Shown: positions 17,170 through 25,305 of the stretch, in pieces
How the letters are laid out: each line of letters begins with the position of its first letter
Numbering within the stretch: the stretch's first letter is position 1
Source: Thalassorhabdus alkalitolerans
GTDB lineage: Bacteria; Bacillota; Bacilli; Bacillales; Marinococcaceae
Reading direction: 5' to 3' (one strand)
DNA length: 64,000 nt
Assembly: GCF_042656585.1 (NCBI RefSeq)
Contig: NZ_JBHSPG010000009.1
The notes under the pieces: model-generated
The model's database searches: none
What the model was told of the DNA's origin: nothing
The model's input: the letters and a program-made list of their open reading frames with translations, nothing else
Program-made: the position numbers and the translations under genes

Positions 17170-18145
17170 TACATATCTGCTTGGCATTGATGTGGGCGGA
17201 ACAGCCATAAAGATGGCTTTGTTTACGAAAGAAGGACCAATGATTAAGAAATGGTCTATTCCTACAGATAAACGAGAAAAAGGCAGCTATATTCCTGATG
17301 ATATTGAAAGGTCAGTGATAAAAGAGCTGGAAAATGAAAGGATCACACTTGAACAGCTTGAAGGAGTTGGTCTTGGTGTTCCTGGTTTTGTGGACATAGA
17401 GAATGGAACAATTGAATTTGCAGTCAACATTGGCTGGAGAGATTTTCCTTTGGCCAAAATTTTATCGAAAAGTCTGTCTGTACCGGTTTTCCTGGATAAT
17501 GACGCTAACCTGGCAGCCGCAGGAGAATACTGGAAGGGAGCCGGCAGATCAGCAAAGGATATGATCTGTTTTACGATAGGCACTGGTGTAGGCGGCGGTG
17601 TGATCGTAGGGGGAAATATTGTACATGGCGTAGAAGGGATGGCTGGAGAAGTCGGGCATATTACGGTTGACCCTTTTAGAGGGAAAACCTGTAATTGTGG
17701 CAAAACTGGCTGCCTGGAAACAGTGGCGTCAGCTACGGGAATGGTAAGTTCAGTAACGGAGAAACGAGAAAATAAAGAGTATCCAACTTCCATTCTTCAA
17801 AGTACAAGCGAGGAGAAGCTGACGACAAAGGAAATCTTTGAGGCCGCTGCCAGGAAAGACCCCCTTGCTACGGCAGTTATTGAGGAAGCGGCGTTGTACA
17901 TCGGCCTTGCGGCAGCCAATGCTTGTACATTGCTGAATCCAGAAAGAATTGTTATTGGCGGCGGAGTGTCGGCTGCCGGAGAGGCTCTCCTGTCACCTAT
18001 ACAAAAATACTTTCAACGTTACGCCTTGGAAAAAGTAGCAAAAGGCACAGAGTTTGTTATTGCAGAATTAGGAAATGATGCAGGAGTAACGGGAGCGGCT
18101 TGGCTTGCCGCTAAATCTTTAGGTATTCTTCCGGAGAATCATTAA
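17162..18145 (+). CDS. glcK: Glucokinase, ROK family
   Basis: 327 residues. It phosphorylates glucose with ATP to glucose 6-phosphate in the cytosol. The phosphate motif is 'LGIDVGGTAIKMALF' (N-terminus). 'FLDNDANLAAAGEYWKGAG' holds the catalytic Asp, 'FTIGTGVGGGVIVGG' the second phosphate loop, and 'EVGHITVDP...CNCGKTGCLETVAS' the ROK zinc site with His and the Cys cluster. ATG 17162 (after AGAGGTGAG) is chosen over GTG 17153, which overlaps the SD. Coupled to yqgQ by overlap, as in B. subtilis. Confidence 0.95.
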   Translation: MSNTYLLGIDVGGTAIKMALFTKEGPMIKKWSIPTDKREKGSYIPDDIERSVIKELENERITLEQLEGVGLGVPGFVDIENGTIEFAVNIGWRDFPLAKILSKSLSVPVFLDNDANLAAAGEYWKGAGRSAKDMICFTIGTGVGGGVIVGGNIVHGVEGMAGEVGHITVDPFRGKTCNCGKTGCLETVASATGMVSSVTEKRENKEYPTSILQSTSEEKLTTKEIFEAAARKDPLATAVIEEAALYIGLAAANACTLLNPERIVIGGGVSAAGEALLSPIQKYFQRYALEKVAKGTEFVIAELGNDAGVTGAAWLAAKSLGILPENH

Positions 18146-18154
18146 AAATGAATC

Positions 18155-18172
18155 ATGCAAATTAATTTGCAT
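18155..18172. promoter_or_regulatory. 18-bp perfect palindrome, possible operator
   Basis: ATGCAAATTAATTTGCAT reads the same on both strands. It abuts the hairpin at 18171-18205 and lies 50 bases before the aspA promoter. No matching regulator is known to me. Confidence 0.4.
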
Positions 18173-18205
18173 TCAGCCCGTGTTATGCCTTTACACGGGC
18201 TGAAT
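18171..18205. terminator. Strong hairpin after glcK without U-tract
   Basis: A perfect 13-bp stem, ATTCAGCCCGTGT (18171-18183) with ACACGGGCTGAAT (18193-18205) and a 9-base loop. No T run follows, so it may serve RNA stability or pausing rather than classical termination. Confidence 0.55.
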
Positions 18206-18221
18206 ATGCGGATAGCATAAT

Positions 18222-18252
18222 TTGTTGGAGAAAGGGTATACATACCTATAAT
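18222..18252 (+). promoter_or_regulatory. Probable aspA promoter
   Basis: TTGTTG (18222-18227) and consensus TATAAT (18247-18252), with a long 19-bp spacer. Confidence 0.45.
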
Positions 18253-18292
18253 ACGAATGAAACTTAGTTCATTTGAGAAGGAGCGTTATTGT

Positions 18293-19708
18293 ATGACAGA
18301 ATTCCGAATTGAAAAAGATTTTCTCGGGGAGAAAAAGGTGCCAAAAGATGCGTATTATGGGATTCAGACGATCCGCGCCAAAGAAAATTTTCCGATCACT
18401 GGCTATCCACCTCACCCAGAGCTTATTCGCGCGTTCGGTTATGTCAAAAAGGCTGCAGCGATGGCAAATAGAGATGTGGGCGTACTTAACAAAAAAATTG
18501 CCAAGGCTATCATCCAGGCAGCAGATGAAGTGATTGAAGGAGCGTATAATGATCAGTTTATTGTGGACGCCATTCAAGGAGGAGCCGGCACCTCCTTTAA
18601 CATGAATACAAATGAAGTGATCGCCAACAGGGCAATTGAACTGCTAGGAGGAGAAAAAGGGGATTATTTGAAGGTGAGTCCTAATACTCATGTTAATATG
18701 GCTCAGTCAACAAATGACACGTTCCCTACTGCCATTCATATTTCTTCCTTGCTTTTGTCCAAAGGGCTGACCCAGGCACTCTCGGATATTGTAGATACCA
18801 TGAAACGAAAAGAGCAGGAATTTGATGAAGTCATTAAGATGGGAAGAACTCATCTTCAAGACGCAGTACCCATTAGGCTTGGACAGGAGTTCGGGGCTTA
18901 TAGAAGAGTGCTGACGAGGGATTTGAACCGTATTAAAAAATCTGTGGACCATTTGTTTGAAATTAACATGGGGGCGACAGCTGTAGGAACAGGTTTAAAT
19001 GCGAAGCCTGAGTACATTGAAAAAGTGGCAGAATATTTGGCTGACCTAACTGGTTTCCCTTTGTTCAGTGCAGAAGATCTTGTAGATGCCACGCAAAATA
19101 CAGACGCCTATACAGAACTATCCGCAGCTCTTAAAGTGCATGCTATTAACCTATCAAAAATTGCAAACGATTTACGATTAATGAGTTCAGGTCCAAGAAC
19201 AGGGTTTAATGAGATTAACCTTCCGCCAAGGCAGCCAGGTTCCTCTATTATGCCTGGAAAAGTTAACCCGGTCATGGCAGAGGTGGTTAATCAGATTGCG
19301 TTTCAAGTGATGGGGAATGACCATACAATATGCATGGCCTCAGAAGCAGGACAGCTTGAGTTAAATGTAATGGAACCTGTTTTAGTTTTTAACTTGCTTC
19401 AGTCTCTTTCCATTTTACAAAACGGACTAAATTCCTTCAGGCAGCTGGCTCTGGAGGATTTGACCGCCAATGTGGAACGAACGAAACACATGGTGGAGCA
19501 CAGTGTCGGAATAATAACCGCTATTAATCCCCATGTAGGATATGAAACAGCCTCCAGAATTGCAAAAGAAGCTATTCAGACAGGAATGAGTGTAAGGCAA
19601 ATTTGCCTGGAAAGAGGAATTCTTACCGAAGAAGAGCTTGATGAAATACTCAATGCAAAAGAAATGACGAACCCAGGAATAGCTGGAGGGCGTTTTATCT
19701 TTGATTAA
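18293..19708 (+). CDS. aspA: Aspartate ammonia-lyase (aspartase)
   Basis: 471 residues. It deaminates L-aspartate to fumarate and ammonia. The superfamily signature 'GSSIMPGKVNPVMAEVV' (mobile loop with catalytic Ser) is complete. 'SPNTHVNMAQSTNDTFPTA' and 'MGRTHLQDAVPIRLGQE' carry further active-site residues. Aspartase and fumarase C are close relatives; the N-terminus ('RIEKDFLGEKKVPKDAYYGIQTIRAKENFPI') is of the aspartase type. ATG 18293 follows GAGAAGGAG; an in-frame ATG at 18257 has no SD. It stands alone, without ansA, and has its own promoter and terminator. Confidence 0.92.
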   Translation: MTEFRIEKDFLGEKKVPKDAYYGIQTIRAKENFPITGYPPHPELIRAFGYVKKAAAMANRDVGVLNKKIAKAIIQAADEVIEGAYNDQFIVDAIQGGAGTSFNMNTNEVIANRAIELLGGEKGDYLKVSPNTHVNMAQSTNDTFPTAIHISSLLLSKGLTQALSDIVDTMKRKEQEFDEVIKMGRTHLQDAVPIRLGQEFGAYRRVLTRDLNRIKKSVDHLFEINMGATAVGTGLNAKPEYIEKVAEYLADLTGFPLFSAEDLVDATQNTDAYTELSAALKVHAINLSKIANDLRLMSSGPRTGFNEINLPPRQPGSSIMPGKVNPVMAEVVNQIAFQVMGNDHTICMASEAGQLELNVMEPVLVFNLLQSLSILQNGLNSFRQLALEDLTANVERTKHMVEHSVGIITAINPHVGYETASRIAKEAIQTGMSVRQICLERGILTEEELDEILNAKEMTNPGIAGGRFIFD

Positions 19709-19715
19709 TGCAAGG

Positions 19716-19750
19716 AGCTGGTCAGAAGTTTTTCTGACTGGCTTTTTTTG
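19716..19750 (+). terminator. Terminator of aspA
   Basis: AGCTGGTCAGAA pairs with TTCTGACTGGCT (with G-U pairs) around GTTT, followed by T7. Confidence 0.9.
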
Positions 19751-19827
19751 CGGTTTATTTTTGGAAGAACAGGGAGAATGCCATGAAAAAAGTATCAAAA
19801 TATGTTCGTTGGATTGAGGGAAATGGG

Positions 19828-19855
19828 TTGTTATCTATTAAATTTATGGGATAAT
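19828..19855 (+). promoter_or_regulatory. Probable promoter of the thiamine operon
   Basis: TTGTTA (19828-19833), a 16-bp spacer and GATAAT (19850-19855), with the TGn extension directly before it. It lies about 35 bases before the riboswitch. Confidence 0.5.
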
Positions 19856-19892
19856 ATTTATATTGTATTCTTTAAAATAATAGACCTTTATA

Positions 19893-20035
19893 GATGACTA
19901 GGGGTGCCGGACAGGAAGCCGGCTGAGAAAAAGGTGGTCCTTTTACCCTTGAACCTGATCTGGTTGATGCCAGCGTAGGAAAGTCGATGAGTAGGAAACT
20001 GACGTCATCCACTGCGCTGGGTGACGTTTTTTTAT
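19893..20035 (+). promoter_or_regulatory. TPP riboswitch with terminator
   Basis: The conserved THI-box parts are in order: ACTAGGGGTGC (19898-19908), GGCTGAGA (19921-19928), ACCCTTGAACCTGATCTGG (19945-19963) and GCCAGCGTAGGAAAGT (19969-19984). Downstream, ACGTCATCCA (20002-20011) pairs with TGGGTGACGT (20018-20027) and ends in seven T, forming the expression platform. Binding of thiamine pyrophosphate is expected to favour the terminator and switch off thiE-thiS-thiG-thiO-thiD. Confidence 0.95.
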
Positions 20036-20092
20036 ATGTTTTAAGATTCTCTTTCACAACAAAGGACTTAGCATCAGAAAGGAGGCGGAAGT

Positions 20093-20731
20093 ATGAAGGA
20101 CTTTCGCTTATATACGATAACTGGAGAAGAATTTCATAGCGGCCGTTCTATGCTTGAGGTAATGGAAGAAGCAGTAAAGGGCGGGTCAGATATTATTCAG
20201 CTTCGGGATAAATTCAGCAGCAAAAAAGAAGTGTTTGAAAAAGCCAAAAAGTTAAGGGAAATGACTGCCCGTTATGGGGCTGCCTTTATTGTAAACGACC
20301 ATATTGATGTTGCTCTTGCAGCAGGAGCTGATGGTATTCATTTAGGCCAGGATGATCTTCCTTTATCAGAGGCAAGGAAAATTGTAGGCGAAGATATGAT
20401 TATTGGAATTTCCACCCATGCGATTGAAGAAGCAAGAGAAGCAGAACGAAATGGGGCCGATTATATTGGGGTGGGGCCGGTTTTTGCCACGAAAAGCAAA
20501 GTGGACGTCATTGATCCAGTGACGACCTCTTATGTAAAGCAGGTAGCTGATGAAATTACTATCCCGTTTGTGGCGATTGGAGGCATTAAGCTTCATAACG
20601 TGGATCAGGTAATTGATGCTGGAGCAGACAGGATTTGCGCCATCAGTGAGATTGTCGGCAGTACAGATATTCAAGGAACATGCCAGGGCTTTTTAGATAA
20701 ATTGGATGCAAAGAGGAGGATTGAAAAATGA
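20093..20731 (+). CDS. thiE: Thiamine-phosphate synthase
   Basis: 212 residues, TIM barrel. It joins HMP pyrophosphate and thiazole phosphate to thiamine phosphate. The motifs are 'IIQLRDKFSSKKE' (Lys/Arg binding pyrophosphate), 'FIVNDHIDVALAAGADGIHLGQDDLP' (metal Asp), 'GISTHAIEEAREAERNGADYIGVGPVFATKSK' and 'VAIGGI'. The intact RDK and 'GPVFATKSK' motifs argue for ThiE rather than the related tautomerase TenI, which occupies this slot in the B. subtilis operon. GAAAGGAGG precedes ATG 20093. The stop overlaps the thiS start. Confidence 0.88.
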   Translation: MKDFRLYTITGEEFHSGRSMLEVMEEAVKGGSDIIQLRDKFSSKKEVFEKAKKLREMTARYGAAFIVNDHIDVALAAGADGIHLGQDDLPLSEARKIVGEDMIIGISTHAIEEAREAERNGADYIGVGPVFATKSKVDVIDPVTTSYVKQVADEITIPFVAIGGIKLHNVDQVIDAGADRICAISEIVGSTDIQGTCQGFLDKLDAKRRIEK

Positions 20732-20925
20732 TCATTGAGGTGAACGGAGAAAAAAAGGACCTGCAAGTACAGACATTAATTGAGGTAGTTGAGCATTTTG
20801 ATCTTCAGGATAAAATGATTGTCACCGAAGTTGAAGGAAAGATTATTGACCGTGATCAGTGGGACGTGACGGAAGTACAGCCTGGAATGAAAATAGAACT
20901 GGTTCACTTTGTAGGAGGAGGATGA
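20728..20925 (+). CDS. thiS: Sulfur carrier protein ThiS
   Basis: 65 residues, ubiquitin-like beta-grasp, ending VHFVGGG. The terminal Gly pair is adenylated and thiocarboxylated to deliver sulfur for the thiazole ring. It overlaps thiE by 4 bases (ATGA). The AGGAGGAGGA codons of its own tail double as the SD for thiG. Confidence 0.93.
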   Translation: MIIEVNGEKKDLQVQTLIEVVEHFDLQDKMIVTEVEGKIIDRDQWDVTEVQPGMKIELVHFVGGG

Positions 20926-20930
20926 TCACA

Positions 20931-21713
20931 ATGACGAAAAAGGATAAGTTAGTAATAGGAGATGTAGAGCTTTCTTCTCGCTTCTTCCTGGGCACAGGCC
21001 GTTATCCGAATCCGTTTGTTCAAAATGAAGCAATACGTGAGAGTGGGACTGAAGTACTGACATTTGCTATCCGCCGTGTAAATCTGGAGGCCCCGGATGA
21101 GGATGCTATTCTACAGCATGTGGAAGGAAAAATCTTTCAGTACCTTCCCAATACTTCCGGTGCCAAAACGGCAGAAGAAGCGGTTAGAATTGCTCAGCTG
21201 GCAAAGGCTTCTGGCTTGAGCAGCTGGATTAAGGTTGAAATCAGTGCAAATGAAAAAACACTTTTACCTGACCCGGTAGAAACACTAAAGGCTACCGAGC
21301 AGCTGGCTAAAGAAGGGTTTACTGTTCTTCCCTATACTTCAGATGACCCAGTACTTTGCAAACGTTTGGAAGAAGCAGGAGCAGCTGCTGTCATGCCGGG
21401 GGCTGCTCCAATAGGGACAGGACTGGGTGTGTTGAATCCTTATAACCTTTCCTTGATTATTGAAGAAGCGAACGTACCAATTATTGTCGATGCGGGGCTT
21501 GGCTCGGCCAAAGATGTAACAGAAGTTATGGAGCTTGGAGCAGATGGGGTGCTTATGAACACTCCTGTAGCTAAAGCCAAGGACCCTGTTCGGATGGCTG
21601 CTGCCATGAAGCACGCGATTGAGGCTGGACGTCTTTCTTATGAAGCCGGAAGGATTCAGAAGAAACGGTATGCAACAGCAAGCAGTGGTTATGAAACCTT
21701 CATATCAAAATAG
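20931..21713 (+). CDS. thiG: Thiazole synthase
   Basis: 260 residues, TIM barrel. It forms the thiazole phosphate from deoxyxylulose phosphate, dehydroglycine and ThiS thiocarboxylate. The markers are 'SRFFLGTGRYPN', 'WIKVEISANEKTLLPD' with the Schiff-base Lys, 'VMPGAAPIGTGLGVLNPYNL' and 'VDAGLGSAKDVTEVMELGADGVLMNTPVAKAKDP'. ATG 20931 has the best distance to the SD in the thiS tail; ATG 20922 would add three residues. Confidence 0.95.
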   Translation: MTKKDKLVIGDVELSSRFFLGTGRYPNPFVQNEAIRESGTEVLTFAIRRVNLEAPDEDAILQHVEGKIFQYLPNTSGAKTAEEAVRIAQLAKASGLSSWIKVEISANEKTLLPDPVETLKATEQLAKEGFTVLPYTSDDPVLCKRLEEAGAAAVMPGAAPIGTGLGVLNPYNLSLIIEEANVPIIVDAGLGSAKDVTEVMELGADGVLMNTPVAKAKDPVRMAAAMKHAIEAGRLSYEAGRIQKKRYATASSGYETFISK

Positions 21714-21753
21714 ACAGAGGCTGATGAAGGCTGAGAAAGCAGGTGTACAGGGG

Positions 21754-22860
21754 ATGAAGGAATCAATTATTATTCTTGGCGGAGGAGTAATTGGCCTGGC
21801 TGCTGCCTTTGAGTGCAGGCGGCGGGGCCATGACGTTACTCTTCTTGAAAAGGTGAGTTGCGGGGGACAAGCTTCTGGTGCAGCAGCAGGGATGCTGGCA
21901 CCGTTTTCTGAAATTGAAGAAGACCCCGACGATTTTTTCAGGCTGGGTCTGAGAAGCTTAAGGCTTTATTCTCAGTGGATTGAAGATGTAAAAAAGAACT
22001 CGGAAACAAACTTTGAGTTCAGTAATTCAGGCAGCCTTCATGTCGTATACCATGAGGCTGATTTATTGTCTCTTGAGTCGAGGCAGCGCTGGCAGGGTGA
22101 ATTCGGAGTAGAGGCTGAAATAATAAAAGGAAGAGAGCTTTTTGACCTTGAGCCTAAACTGTCAAAAGACGTTATAGCAGCCATGCGTTACCCGGAAGAA
22201 AGTCATGTTTATGCACCAGGTTATGTAAAGGCTTTAGAAGAAGCATGCCGGAACCTTGGAGTAACTATTAAAGACCACTTGGAAGAAGTAACAGTCAAGG
22301 AATGGGAGTCGGCTGTTTTGCTTCAAGCAAAGAACGGAGAAACGTTTACGGCCGACAAACTCGTCATTTCTTCTGGTGCCTGGGCAAAAGAAATGGAAAA
22401 CGTATTTCAGATGAATATACCCATTGTGCCGATTCGAGGACAGATTTGCGCCTATGAGATTAACAACGGCGAGGTACAGCACATTGTATACTCTCCTCAA
22501 GGCTATCTCGTCCCAAAAGAAAACGGATCATTAATTAACGGAGCCTCTGAGGACATTGCAGGTTTTAATACTGAGGTAACGAAAAAAGGAATTGACCGTC
22601 TGGTTAAATGGAATAAAAATGTCTTTCCTTTTCTTGAGGGAAAAGAACCATTCCATTCCTGGGCCGGCCTTCGTCCTGCCACACAAGACGGCTATCCCCT
22701 GATTGGAAAGAAGAAAGAAGCCGCCCATATTATCTTTGCTGCAGGGCATTACCGAAATGGAATATTATTAAGCCCGGTGACTGCAGAAATCGTAGCAGAT
22801 ACTATTGATGGAAAAGAAGCGGAGATTCCTCTTCATCTTTTTGACCCCAATCGGTTTTAG
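21754..22860 (+). CDS. thiO: Glycine oxidase ThiO (FAD)
   Basis: 368 residues, as in B. subtilis (369). It oxidises glycine to the imine that ThiG uses. The dinucleotide-binding motif 'IIILGGGVIGLAAAFECRRRGHDVTLLEK' is at the N-terminus and 'SWAGLRPATQDGYPLIG' near the C-terminus binds flavin. The start is taken at ATG 21754, where the FAD motif begins as in homologues; an upstream ATG at 21724 would add ten residues. Within the riboswitch operon, 40 bases after thiG. Confidence 0.92.
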   Translation: MKESIIILGGGVIGLAAAFECRRRGHDVTLLEKVSCGGQASGAAAGMLAPFSEIEEDPDDFFRLGLRSLRLYSQWIEDVKKNSETNFEFSNSGSLHVVYHEADLLSLESRQRWQGEFGVEAEIIKGRELFDLEPKLSKDVIAAMRYPEESHVYAPGYVKALEEACRNLGVTIKDHLEEVTVKEWESAVLLQAKNGETFTADKLVISSGAWAKEMENVFQMNIPIVPIRGQICAYEINNGEVQHIVYSPQGYLVPKENGSLINGASEDIAGFNTEVTKKGIDRLVKWNKNVFPFLEGKEPFHSWAGLRPATQDGYPLIGKKKEAAHIIFAAGHYRNGILLSPVTAEIVADTIDGKEAEIPLHLFDPNRF

Positions 22861-22894
22861 GTAGAGAAAATTGCATGTGGAAGGAGGTGCAAAC

Positions 22895-23698
22895 ATGTCT
22901 ACAATGGCAAAAGCACTAACCATTGCCGGTTCTGACAGCGGCGGCGGTGCAGGAATTCAAGCGGACTTAAAAACATTCCAGGAAAGAGGCGTGTTTGGCA
23001 CAAGCGTAATCACTGCGGTAACTGCTCAAAATACGTTGGGGGTACATGGAGTGTATCCCCAGTCTCTTGAAAGCATTGAAGCTCAGTTACATGCGGTCCT
23101 CTCTGATATTGGAGCTGACGCCTTAAAAACGGGGATGCTTTTTTCTGCAGAAATTATTGAGCTTGTCAGCAAGTTGTGTAAGGAATATAACGTTACTAAT
23201 ATTGTGGTGGATCCGGTAATGATTGCTAAGGGGGGATCAGAACTTTTACAGCAAGAGGCTGTAGAAGCTCTGACAACTCAGCTGCTTCCATTAGCCACAG
23301 TGATTACGCCTAATCTTCCAGAAGCGGAAAAGATACTAGGAGCAGGCAGTATTAAAACACTTGGTGATATGAAAGAAGCAGTCAGAGAGCTGAAAAGTGT
23401 GGGACCACAGTCAGTTGTTTTAAAGGGAGGACACTTGGAAGACGAGATAGCGACAGACTTGTTTTTTGACGGAGAGAGAATGATTCCTTTTGAAACCCCA
23501 AGAATAAATACAAAACATACACACGGAACAGGATGCACATTTGCTGCATGTATTGCAGCTGAGCTTGCGAAAGGGAATTCTCTTGTAGAGTCTGTGACAG
23601 TTGCTAAACAATTTATTACAGCAGCAATTGAGCATTCCTTGATGTTAGGCACAGGAATAGGTCCTACAAATCACGCAGCCCACCGATTAAAAAAGTAG
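22895..23698 (+). CDS. thiD: Hydroxymethylpyrimidine (phosphate) kinase
   Basis: 267 residues. It phosphorylates HMP and HMP-P for thiamine synthesis. The motifs are 'ALTIAGSDSGGGAGIQADLKTFQERGVFGTSVITAVTAQNT' (substrate site) and 'TKHTHGTGCTFAACIAAELAKG' with the catalytic Cys/Asp-type anion hole of the ribokinase fold. AAGGAGGTG (22881-22889) fixes ATG 22895. Last gene of the thi operon; a terminator follows. The operon has no thiF and no tenA. Confidence 0.95.
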   Translation: MSTMAKALTIAGSDSGGGAGIQADLKTFQERGVFGTSVITAVTAQNTLGVHGVYPQSLESIEAQLHAVLSDIGADALKTGMLFSAEIIELVSKLCKEYNVTNIVVDPVMIAKGGSELLQQEAVEALTTQLLPLATVITPNLPEAEKILGAGSIKTLGDMKEAVRELKSVGPQSVVLKGGHLEDEIATDLFFDGERMIPFETPRINTKHTHGTGCTFAACIAAELAKGNSLVESVTVAKQFITAAIEHSLMLGTGIGPTNHAAHRLKK

Positions 23699-23708
23699 GA
23701 TGATCAAG

Positions 23709-23736
23709 GAAAAAAGAGCGCAAGTGCGCTCTTTTT
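23709..23736 (+). terminator. Terminator of the thiamine operon
   Basis: AAAAAGAGCGCA (23711-23722) pairs with TGCGCTCTTTTT (23725-23736), the 3' arm being the U-tract. Confidence 0.88.
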
Positions 23737-23816
23737 CCATGTCTGTGGCTGTCTCTTTGCCTTTCATTCTTTCAGGATTTATACTTATGATACAGCTAGT
23801 AAGAAGGAGATTTTCC

Positions 23817-24524
23817 ATGGCAGAGATAGTTTTTGAGCTGTGCAATGTTTCAACTGAACACTTAAACGATGTTAATCTTTCGCTGGAAGAGGGGAAAATT
23901 TCGTGCTTATTTGGACCTTCAGGAGCGGGAAAAAGCAGTATCCTGTACTTGCTGAACCGTTTGTCAGACCAGGGAGCTGGAGACATTTATTACCGTGGAA
24001 CCTCCCTTGCCAGTTTACCTGTCCAGAAGTTGAGACGAGATGTTGGAATGGTTTTTCAAGAGTCTGCTTTGTTTGAAGGCACGGTTGAAGATAACCTGAA
24101 ATACGGGCCAGCTTTACACCATTCCTGGTCTCCTAATGATGGCGAAAAGTTATTAAGAAAAGTAAAGCTTCCTGCAGAATTTCTATCTAAGTCAGCTGAT
24201 AGCTTGTCAGGGGGAGAAAAACAGAGAGTGGCTCTCGCAAGGACACTTGCCAATGACCCAGACGTGCTGCTTCTTGATGAAGTGACGAGTGCACTGGATG
24301 TAAAAAGCACAGAAGCAATAGAGGAACTTCTGAAGAACGTAGTAAAAAATGAGAGAAAGACGATTGTAATGGTGAGTCATAATATAAACCAAATCAGGCG
24401 ACTGGCTGATTATGCTTACTTCATTGATAAAGGGAAGGTTATTGAGGAAGGTCCTCCAGAGTCATTGATTAGTGAACCGAAAACAAAGTGGCTTAGATTG
24501 TTTTTAAAGGATAGTATTTCATGA
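23817..24524 (+). CDS. fetA: ABC transporter ATPase, FetA/YbbL type
   Basis: 235 residues. Walker A 'FGPSGAGKSS', Q-loop 'VGMVFQES', signature 'LSGGEKQR' and Walker B 'VLLLDEVTSALD' are all present, followed by the H-loop 'VSHN'. It pairs with the overlapping UPF0014 membrane gene; in E. coli this pair (FetAB) exports iron under peroxide stress. The function here is inferred from that family. AGAAGGAG (23802-23809) sets the ATG at 23817; the frame is open further upstream into the terminator but without support. Confidence 0.85.
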   Translation: MAEIVFELCNVSTEHLNDVNLSLEEGKISCLFGPSGAGKSSILYLLNRLSDQGAGDIYYRGTSLASLPVQKLRRDVGMVFQESALFEGTVEDNLKYGPALHHSWSPNDGEKLLRKVKLPAEFLSKSADSLSGGEKQRVALARTLANDPDVLLLDEVTSALDVKSTEAIEELLKNVVKNERKTIVMVSHNINQIRRLADYAYFIDKGKVIEEGPPESLISEPKTKWLRLFLKDSIS

Positions 24525-25288
24525 ACGAAATTGAAATAACAAACACGACCCTGTTTTTTTTACTTGTTTTTATCATTATTCCTGTATGCTTATCTTATTA
24601 TTATTCTTTGGGGCTCTCTCGGTCAATTCTGTGGTCAGCTTTTAGAGGAATTTCCCAATTACTTCTTATTGGGTATATACTTACATTTTTATTCGGGTTA
24701 GAACCACTCCAAGGGATTCCCCTAATGCTTGCGATTATGATTATGACCGCGGCTTTGCATGCGGCTAAAAAGGGGAAAGGAATACCATATATTCTGCCAG
24801 TAGTATTTATAATAATGGTTGTAATAGAAGGAATGGTTCTCGCCTTATGGCTCAGCTTCCAGATTATTGACTTTGAGCCTGACCAGGTCATCCCTATGAG
24901 CGGAATGGTTATAGGCAATAGCATGGTAGCAATTGGACTTGCTCTAGATAAGCTAAAAAGCGAAATGAAAACAGAAAAAGAAAAAATCCTGGCTTCACTA
25001 GCATTAGGTGCTTCTCCTGCTCAAGCTACTCAGCCATTTGTTAAAAGAATTATACGTTCAGCTATGATTCCAAACATTGATGGGTTAAAGACCATTGGGA
25101 TCGTCCAGCTTCCAGGAATGATGACCGGATTAATTTTGGGTGGAGTCTCACCTTTAGTTGCTGTTCGGTTTCAAATTGTCATTTCTTTAAGTATTTTTGT
25201 AGCCGTGTCGTTAAGCGCAATGTTAGCTGTTTTAATCGTTTACAGGTTCTTCTTTAACAGCCGGATGCAATTAATAGAGAGGGAGTAA
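24521..25288 (+). CDS. fetB: ABC transporter permease, FetB/YbbM type (UPF0014)
   Basis: 255 residues with six or seven membrane helices. The family hallmark region 'GMVIGNSMVAIGLALDKLKSEM' and 'IIRSAMIPNIDGLKTIGIVQLPGMMTGLILGG' are clear. It overlaps fetA by 4 bases (ATGA). Probably an iron or metal exporter with FetA (family knowledge). It is not preceded by any visible metal-responsive site. Confidence 0.85.
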   Translation: MNEIEITNTTLFFLLVFIIIPVCLSYYYSLGLSRSILWSAFRGISQLLLIGYILTFLFGLEPLQGIPLMLAIMIMTAALHAAKKGKGIPYILPVVFIIMVVIEGMVLALWLSFQIIDFEPDQVIPMSGMVIGNSMVAIGLALDKLKSEMKTEKEKILASLALGASPAQATQPFVKRIIRSAMIPNIDGLKTIGIVQLPGMMTGLILGGVSPLVAVRFQIVISLSIFVAVSLSAMLAVLIVYRFFFNSRMQLIERE

Positions 25289-25305
25289 AAAGAGGAGGGA
25301 TAAAA

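Noticed and set aside
19783..19854. 23-codon ORF (MKKVSKYVRWIEGNG...) before the TPP riboswitch
   Set aside because: GGGAGAA is near the ATG, but the ORF overlaps the probable thi promoter and shows no family resemblance; evidence is too thin.
20093..20731. Reading the first thi gene as tenI
   Set aside because: Position matches tenI of B. subtilis, but the intact LRDK, VNDH and GPVFATKSK motifs are those of an active thiamine-phosphate synthase.
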